Assembly (NCBI GenBank): GCA_021298285.1
Contig: JAJTFN010000074.1
Coordinates: forward strand, 1-40,546
DNA from: Verrucomicrobium sp.
GTDB lineage: Bacteria > Verrucomicrobiota > Verrucomicrobiia > Limisphaerales > UBA9464
DNA length: 40,546 nucleotides
Direction of reading: 5' to 3'
The position numbers and the translations under genes are program-made. The first letter of the stretch is position 1. Each line of letters begins with the position of its first letter. Positions 35,509-40,546 of the stretch are shown one piece after another. The notes beneath the pieces are model-generated. The model was not told the origin of the DNA. It ran no database searches and saw only the letters and a program-made list of their open reading frames with translations.

Positions 35509-38500
35509 GTGAGCTTCCGCTCTCCATCCTCATCGCGTTTCCCGGCCCGTCTTGGGACCTGGCTGGCCCCGGTGCTGGCGCTGTGGGTCGTGTGCCTGCG
35601 CGCGGCCCCGGCGGCGGGCGAGCGGTTGGGGCGCGAGGCGGTGACCCTCCTGCGGGATGAGTGTTTTTCCTGCCACGGCGAGGCCAAGCAGAAGGGCGGG
35701 CTCTCGCTGCTGACCCGCGATCAGGTGCTGCGGGGTGGGGAGGAAGGACCGGTGGTGCAGGAAGGTCGCCCGAAGGAGAGCCGATTGCTGACCTCGGTGC
35801 TGCCCGGGGCCGAGCCCCACATGCCGCCCCGCAAGCAGTTGACCCCGGGCCAGATCCGCACCCTCCGGGAATGGATCCAGCGGGGGTTGCCCTGGGATGC
35901 CCGGGCCGTGACCGACGAACCCGAGCCCCGGCCCGTGGTTCTCGAGACTCCGGCCCCGTCGTTCCGCCCGGTGGGGGCGCTGGCCCTGGATCCCGCCGGC
36001 CGACGCCTCGCCGTGGCCCGGGCCGGACGGGTCGAGGTGTTCGACCTCCGGCAGCCCGGGTTCCCCAGGCTGGCCTCCACGCCCGACCTCTCGCCCGACC
36101 CGGTGGAATCGCTGGCCTGGAGCCGGGATGGCCGATGGCTCGCCTCGGGTTCCTTTCGCCGGGTCCGTTTCCGCGACCCGTCCACGCTCGCGGTCGTGCG
36201 GGAGGTGTCCGAAGGGCTGACGGGCCGGATCCTCAGCGTCGAATTCTCCGCCGACGGTTCCCGGTTGGCCCTCGGGGACGGCGGTTCGGGACTCCCGGGC
36301 CGTGTCCGACTGGTGGACGTGGCCGACGGCCGGATCCTCCGGTCGTGGAAGGCCCATGCGGACAGCGTCTTCGACCTCGAATACAGCCGCGACGGGACGC
36401 GGCTCCTCTCGGCCGGCGGCGATGCCCTGGTGAAGGTCTGGGACCCGACGCGGGACGAACCGCTGGCCGTGCTCGAGGGCCACGCCGCCGCGGTGATCGC
36501 CGCCGCCTTCAACACCAATGCGACCCAGGTCGTGAGCGGCGGCATCGACCGGCAGCTCAAGGTCTGGGACATCGCCACGCGCGAGAAGATCGTGACCCTC
36601 GGCGACTCGCTCTCGGCCATCACCGCGGTCGCCTGGCCCGGTGACAGTTCGACGGTCTGGGCGGCCACCGAGCGCGGCGCCATCGACCGGTACTCGCAGC
36701 TCAAGGCGCACACGGGTGAGCAGAGCTCGGCGACGGGCGAGCATCGCCGGATCGCGGAACTGGCGCCGACGGTCGTCGCCCTGGCGATCGCGCCCGAGGG
36801 CGGTCCGGAGGGTGGTCGTCTGGCGGCGGCGGACTTCGACGGGCGGGTCCGGGTCTGGGACGGGCAGGGCAAGGCGCTCGGCGAACTCGGGCTCCTGCCG
36901 CCGGGCGATCCGCAGGCCTCGGCCGCTGTCCCCATGGCGGCTTCCAAGCCCGCCGGCAAGAGCCGGACGGAGACCGGGGTCCCGAGCTTCGTGCGCGATG
37001 TCCTGCCGGTCCTCCACCAGGCCGGTTGCGCCTCGGGCGGCTGCCACTCCAAGCCCGAGGGCCAGGGGGGCTTCAAGCTCTCGGTCTTCGCCTACGACCC
37101 GGCCGCCGACCACGCCGAGATCGTGCAGGACGCCCGGGGACGTCGGGTCTTCCCAGCCGCCCCGGAGGAGAGCCTCCTGCTGCTCAAGCCGCTCGGACTC
37201 GTGCCCCATGAGGGTGGGCAGCGCTTCGCCCAGGGATCGCCGACCCACCGCCTGCTGGCCCGCTGGATCCGCGCCGGCATGCCGTATGTGCTGACCAATG
37301 AGCCGGCGTTGAAGGCCATCGCCGTGTCCCCGGCCGAGGGCACCTACCGCAAGGGAGGCCGCCAGCGACTGACGGTGGAGGCCAGGTATTCCGACGGCAG
37401 CGTCCGGGAGGTCACGGCGCTGGCCGCCTACGAGTCGAGCGACAAGGAACTGGCCCGGGTGGACGAGTCGGGACGCGTGGCCATCGGCCGGTTGACGGGT
37501 CAGGGCGTGGTGGTCGCCCGCTACATGGGGCTGGTCGCGGCCTCCTCGCTGACGGTGCCGGCCGACCGGGTGCACCCGGCCCGTGTCTATGCGGCGATTC
37601 CCACCAACAACTTCATCGACAGCCTGGCCCTGGCCCAGTTCCGCCGCCTGGGCCTGCTGCCGTCGGAGCTCTGCACCGATGCCGAGTTCCTGCGCCGGGC
37701 CAAGCTCGATGCGGTGGGCCTTTTGCCCACGCCGGAGGAAGTCCGGGCCTTCCTGGCCGACCCGTCCCCGGACAAGCGCCGGCGGTTCATCGACCAGGTG
37801 CTGGAGCACCCCGCCTATGCCGACTACTGGGCCAACCAGTGGGCCGACCTGCTCCGGCCCAATCCCGATCGCGTGGGGGTCAAGAGCGTGTTCCTGCTGG
37901 ACCAATGGCTGCGCGAGCAGTTCCGCGCCAACCGGCCCTACGACCAGTTCGTCCGCGACCTGCTCCTGGCCGAGGGCTCCAACCATCGGTCGGGTCCGGC
38001 GGTCGTGTACCGCGATCGGCGGGATCCCCCGGAACTGACGACCCAGTTCAGCCAGTTGTTCCTGGGTACCCGGTTGGAATGCGCCAAGTGCCATCACCAC
38101 CCGAACGAGAAGTGGGGCCAGGACGACTTCTACCAGTTGGCCGCCTACTTCGGCCCGGTGCGGCAGAAGGGGGCGGGTCTTTCGCCGCCGATCTCCGCGG
38201 GCACCGAGACCTTCTTCGTGGCACCGGGCGGCACGGTGAAGCATCCGGTCAGCGGGGCCGTGATGACGCCCAGGCCGCCCGAGGGACCCGAGTTCCGGGG
38301 CGGGACCCCGGCCGACCCCCGGCGTCACCTGGCCGACTGGCTGACCGCGCCGGGGAACCCGTTCTTCGCCAAGGCTGCCGTGAACCGGGTGTGGGGCCGG
38401 CTCTTCGGGCGCGGCCTGGTCCACCCGGTCGACGACTTCCGCAGCTCGAACCCGTGTGCGAACCCGGCCTTGCTCGAGGCGCTGGCGGCCGACTTCGCTG

Positions 38501-39090
38501 GCCATGGCCACGACTTCAAGCACCTGCTGCGCACGGTGATGGGTTCCCGGCTGTACCAGCTGAGTTCCCGGCCGAATGAGACCAACCTGGGTGACACCCG
38601 GCAGTTCTCACGCTCCTACCGGCGCCGTCTCCCGGCCGAGGTGCTGGTGGATGCGGTGAGCGACGCAACGGGGGTGCCCGAGACCTTCTCGGCCGTCCCG
38701 GTCGGCGGGCGGGCGATGCAGACCTGGAGCTACAAGATCCCGTCGCATTTCCTCGACGCCTTCGGCCGCCCCAATTCCAGCAGCGATTGCCCCTGCGAGC
38801 GCGACGCCCAGCTCAGCGTGGTGCAGAGCCTGCACCTGATGAACTCCAAGGCCCTCCAGGCCAAGCTGGGCGACCCGAAGGGACGGCTCCGACGCCTGGC
38901 CGCCGGCGACCTGAACGAGGCCGGACTGGTGGATGAACTCTACCTGCTGCTGCTCAACCGCCCGCCGGCCGACCCGGAACGGACCGCGGCCTTGGCCGCC
39001 TTCGCGGCACCCGGGGCCACGCGCCAGACCGCCCTGGAGGATCTGTTCTGGGCGCTCCTGAACACCCCCGAATTCGTGCTGAACCACTGA
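35509..39090 (+). CDS. Planctomycete-type cytochrome / WD40 / DUF1549 / DUF1553 fusion protein
   Basis: This exported 1193-residue multidomain protein starts at GTG 35509 with a signal peptide (about 1-33). Next is a PSCyt1 cytochrome segment with CFSCH (about 51-55) and MPPRKQLTPGQIRTLREWI. A WD40 propeller of about seven repeats follows (about 150-460; SAGGDALVKVWD, SGGIDRQLKVWDI). Then come a second Cys-His site, CASGGCH (about 506), with CX4CH spacing, and an Ig-like (Big_2-type) domain at about 600-684. DUF1549/PSCyt2 (about 697-880) contains CAKCHHHPNEKW. DUF1553/PSD1 (about 937-1184) ends the protein. CXXCH sites suggest covalent heme in the periplasm. The family is often next to sulfatases or glycan-degrading genes in PVC bacteria, but its reaction is unknown. 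The DUF1501 gene follows after one base, the usual partner. Confidence 0.92.
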   Translation: MSFRSPSSSRFPARLGTWLAPVLALWVVCLRAAPAAGERLGREAVTLLRDECFSCHGEAKQKGGLSLLTRDQVLRGGEEGPVVQEGRPKESRLLTSVLPGAEPHMPPRKQLTPGQIRTLREWIQRGLPWDARAVTDEPEPRPVVLETPAPSFRPVGALALDPAGRRLAVARAGRVEVFDLRQPGFPRLASTPDLSPDPVESLAWSRDGRWLASGSFRRVRFRDPSTLAVVREVSEGLTGRILSVEFSADGSRLALGDGGSGLPGRVRLVDVADGRILRSWKAHADSVFDLEYSRDGTRLLSAGGDALVKVWDPTRDEPLAVLEGHAAAVIAAAFNTNATQVVSGGIDRQLKVWDIATREKIVTLGDSLSAITAVAWPGDSSTVWAATERGAIDRYSQLKAHTGEQSSATGEHRRIAELAPTVVALAIAPEGGPEGGRLAAADFDGRVRVWDGQGKALGELGLLPPGDPQASAAVPMAASKPAGKSRTETGVPSFVRDVLPVLHQAGCASGGCHSKPEGQGGFKLSVFAYDPAADHAEIVQDARGRRVFPAAPEESLLLLKPLGLVPHEGGQRFAQGSPTHRLLARWIRAGMPYVLTNEPALKAIAVSPAEGTYRKGGRQRLTVEARYSDGSVREVTALAAYESSDKELARVDESGRVAIGRLTGQGVVVARYMGLVAASSLTVPADRVHPARVYAAIPTNNFIDSLALAQFRRLGLLPSELCTDAEFLRRAKLDAVGLLPTPEEVRAFLADPSPDKRRRFIDQVLEHPAYADYWANQWADLLRPNPDRVGVKSVFLLDQWLREQFRANRPYDQFVRDLLLAEGSNHRSGPAVVYRDRRDPPELTTQFSQLFLGTRLECAKCHHHPNEKWGQDDFYQLAAYFGPVRQKGAGLSPPISAGTETFFVAPGGTVKHPVSGAVMTPRPPEGPEFRGGTPADPRRHLADWLTAPGNPFFAKAAVNRVWGRLFGRGLVHPVDDFRSSNPCANPALLEALAADFAGHGHDFKHLLRTVMGSRLYQLSSRPNETNLGDTRQFSRSYRRRLPAEVLVDAVSDATGVPETFSAVPVGGRAMQTWSYKIPSHFLDAFGRPNSSSDCPCERDAQLSVVQSLHLMNSKALQAKLGDPKGRLRRLAAGDLNEAGLVDELYLLLLNRPPADPERTAALAAFAAPGATRQTALEDLFWALLNTPEFVLNH

Positions 39091-39091
39091 C

Positions 39092-40471
39092 ATGAACCCG
39101 ATCCAAGGAAACTGCGCCGGCATGCCCCGCCGGGACTTCATCCAACTGGGCCTCGGGGGGCTCCTGGGCGCCGGGTTCGGCGACCTGCTGCGGCTTGAGG
39201 CCGCGTCGGCGACCCCCGCCAAGGCCGGTCCCGGTAAGGCGGCCTCGGGCTTGGCCGGTTCCGCGGCCGGCGGCAAGCCGGTCAACTGCATCCTCATCTG
39301 GCTCGATGGCGGTCCGTCCCACTACGAGACCTTCGATCCCAAGCCCGGGGCGCCCTCGGACATCCGGGGCAGCTTCTCCGACATCGCCACGTCGGTCCCG
39401 GGCATCCGCTTCAGCGAGGCCGTGCCCGAGCTCGCCAAGGTGGCCGACCGCGCCACGGTGATCCGCTCCGTGTGCCACAAGGACCCGAACCACGGGGGTG
39501 GCAACCACTACCTGATGACCGGCTCGCCCACGCCGGTGCCCGTGGCCTGCGGGGCCTTCGTGACCTTCCATCCGTCCTTCGGGTCGGTGGTCTCGTGGCA
39601 TCGCGGCCAGCGGCAGGGCCTCCCGCCCTACGTGTCCATGCCCTCGGTGACCCGCAGCGGCGGCCCGAACTTCCTGGGCGGCAAGCATTCGCCCTTCGTC
39701 ATCGACGGTCAGCCCAACTCGGCCGACTTCAAGGTGCGCGATGTGGTGCTGCCCGCCGACATCAGCGAGGGTCGGGCAACCCACCGCCGCCAGCTCCGCA
39801 AGGCTCTCGACACCATGGCCCGCCATGCCGACCGGTTGGCCGAGGACCCGGCCGTGGCGTTCGATCAATACCTCCAGCAGGGCGTCGACCTGGTGCTCTC
39901 CAGCCAGGCCCAGGCGGCCTTCGACCTGTCGCGCGAGGACACCAAGGTCCGTGACGAGTATGGCCGCAACGACTTCGGCCAGCGCCTTTTGATGGCCCGG
40001 CGCCTCGTCGAGGTGGGCGTGTCCTGGGTGACCGTCAACTCGGGCGGCTGGGACCACCACACCAAGCTCTTCGAGGCCTACAAAGGCGACTCGGTCCGCA
40101 ACATGGACCGCGGCGTCGCGGCCCTCATCCGCGACCTGGACCGGCGCGGCCTGCTCGACTCGACGCTGGTGGTGTTGCTGGGGGAGTTCGGGCGCACCCC
40201 GAAGGTCAACAAGGACGTGGGCCGGGACCACTGGCCCCATGCGATGTCCATCCTCATGGCCGGTGGCGGGTGCCCGCGGGGCGCGGTGGTCGGCGCCACC
40301 GATGCCAAGGGCTATGCGGCCTCGGAAGCCGTGTACCGGCCCGAGGACTTCGCGGCGTCGATCTACTGGAAGCTGGGCATCGATCCGAACCAGATCCTCC
40401 ACACCAACACCGGCCGGCCGGTCCAGTTGGTCAACAACGGGCGGCGCATCCGCGAGATCTTCGCCGCGTGA
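39092..40471 (+). CDS. DUF1501 protein with Tat signal
   Basis: DUF1501 proteins belong to the alkaline-phosphatase-like fold group; their activity is not established. The 459-residue product has a twin-arginine signal, [20 protein letters not shown], near residues 12-31, so it is probably exported folded, perhaps with metal bound. Conserved stretches follow: ILIWLDGGPSHYETFDPKPG (about 69-88), DPNHGGGNHYLMTGSP, NSGGWDHH (about 316), LLGEFGRTPKVNKDVGRDHW and the end TGRPVQLV. The Asp, His and Glu residues in these motifs are candidate metal ligands. The start at ATG 39092, one base after the DUF1553 stop, shows a two-gene operon. An inner ATG (39122, MPRRDF) is an alternative start. Confidence 0.93.
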   Translation: MNPIQGNCAGMPRRDFIQLGLGGLLGAGFGDLLRLEAASATPAKAGPGKAASGLAGSAAGGKPVNCILIWLDGGPSHYETFDPKPGAPSDIRGSFSDIATSVPGIRFSEAVPELAKVADRATVIRSVCHKDPNHGGGNHYLMTGSPTPVPVACGAFVTFHPSFGSVVSWHRGQRQGLPPYVSMPSVTRSGGPNFLGGKHSPFVIDGQPNSADFKVRDVVLPADISEGRATHRRQLRKALDTMARHADRLAEDPAVAFDQYLQQGVDLVLSSQAQAAFDLSREDTKVRDEYGRNDFGQRLLMARRLVEVGVSWVTVNSGGWDHHTKLFEAYKGDSVRNMDRGVAALIRDLDRRGLLDSTLVVLLGEFGRTPKVNKDVGRDHWPHAMSILMAGGGCPRGAVVGATDAKGYAASEAVYRPEDFAASIYWKLGIDPNQILHTNTGRPVQLVNNGRRIREIFAA

Positions 40472-40546
40472 GGTCTCCCGGCACGAGTCGCAGGGGTCGT
40501 GCGCCCGCCGCGCCGCTCCGGTCTGCGGGAATCGGGGGCACGGTCC

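Noticed and set aside
28055-40471. Anti-phage or CRISPR-like defence system
   Set aside because: No nuclease, helicase, reverse transcriptase or toxin domains are visible; signals and domains point to exported structural and cytochrome-type proteins.
40472-40546. Gene or terminator after the DUF1501 gene
   Set aside because: The remaining 75 bases show no stem with a T-run and no plausible start of a new gene.

Overview
The window is GC-rich bacterial chromosome. It most likely comes from a member of the Verrucomicrobiota (PVC superphylum), with the Pedosphaera/Limisphaera-like lineages as best guess. The grounds are a planctomycete-type cytochrome/DUF1549/DUF1553 gene followed by a DUF1501 gene, giant FG-GAP/ASPIC-UnbV proteins, an AKKAAP-repeat histone-H1-like gene, lpxK (a lipid A-bearing outer membrane) and the ribosomal-protein gene order. 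The phylum call rests on gene content only.

Layout. (1) 1-5403, housekeeping genes with several damaged members: a 5'-cut mcsB (+) converging on trpB (-); a prfC remnant without its GTPase domain (-) abutting mutY (-); and a frame-broken rnhC (+) diverging from mutY. (2) 5464-18838, a long + strand ribosomal block equivalent to the distal S10, spc and alpha operons: rplB-rpsS-rplV-rpsC-rplP-rpmC-rpsQ-rplN-rplX-rplE-rpsN-rpsH-rplF-rplR-rpsE-rplO-secY-map-rpmJ-rpsM-rpsK-rpsD-rpoA-rplQ, closed by a strong intrinsic terminator. rpsJ, rplC, rplD and rplW are not upstream; rpmD, adk and infA are missing from their usual slots. (3) 18914-25630: tRNA-Pro(UGG), a GT4 glycosyltransferase, sodA, gnd, a small membrane-anchored protein, a frame-broken two-domain DUF1080 gene and lpxK. 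(4) 25942-27992: an H1-like lysine/alanine repeat protein, a regulatory gap with DnaA-box-like sites, and dnaA. (5) 28055-40471: four consecutive large + strand genes for probable exported proteins. Two are tandem paralogues, each with about 14 FG-GAP calcium-loop motifs and two ASPIC/UnbV-like modules. Next come a cytochrome/WD40/DUF1549/DUF1553 fusion and a Tat-type DUF1501 protein.

Two themes stand out. First, the last 12.4 kb looks like a co-oriented surface or periplasmic system built from propeller-type repeat proteins and c-type-heme-motif proteins; its function is unknown. Second, conserved genes (rnhC, rpoA, the DUF1080 gene and, on a larger scale, prfC) each lack an internal or 5' segment and change frame at the join. 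Because one of them is the essential rpoA, assembly or consensus gaps are at least as likely as real mutation, and this should be settled before any biological reading of those genes.
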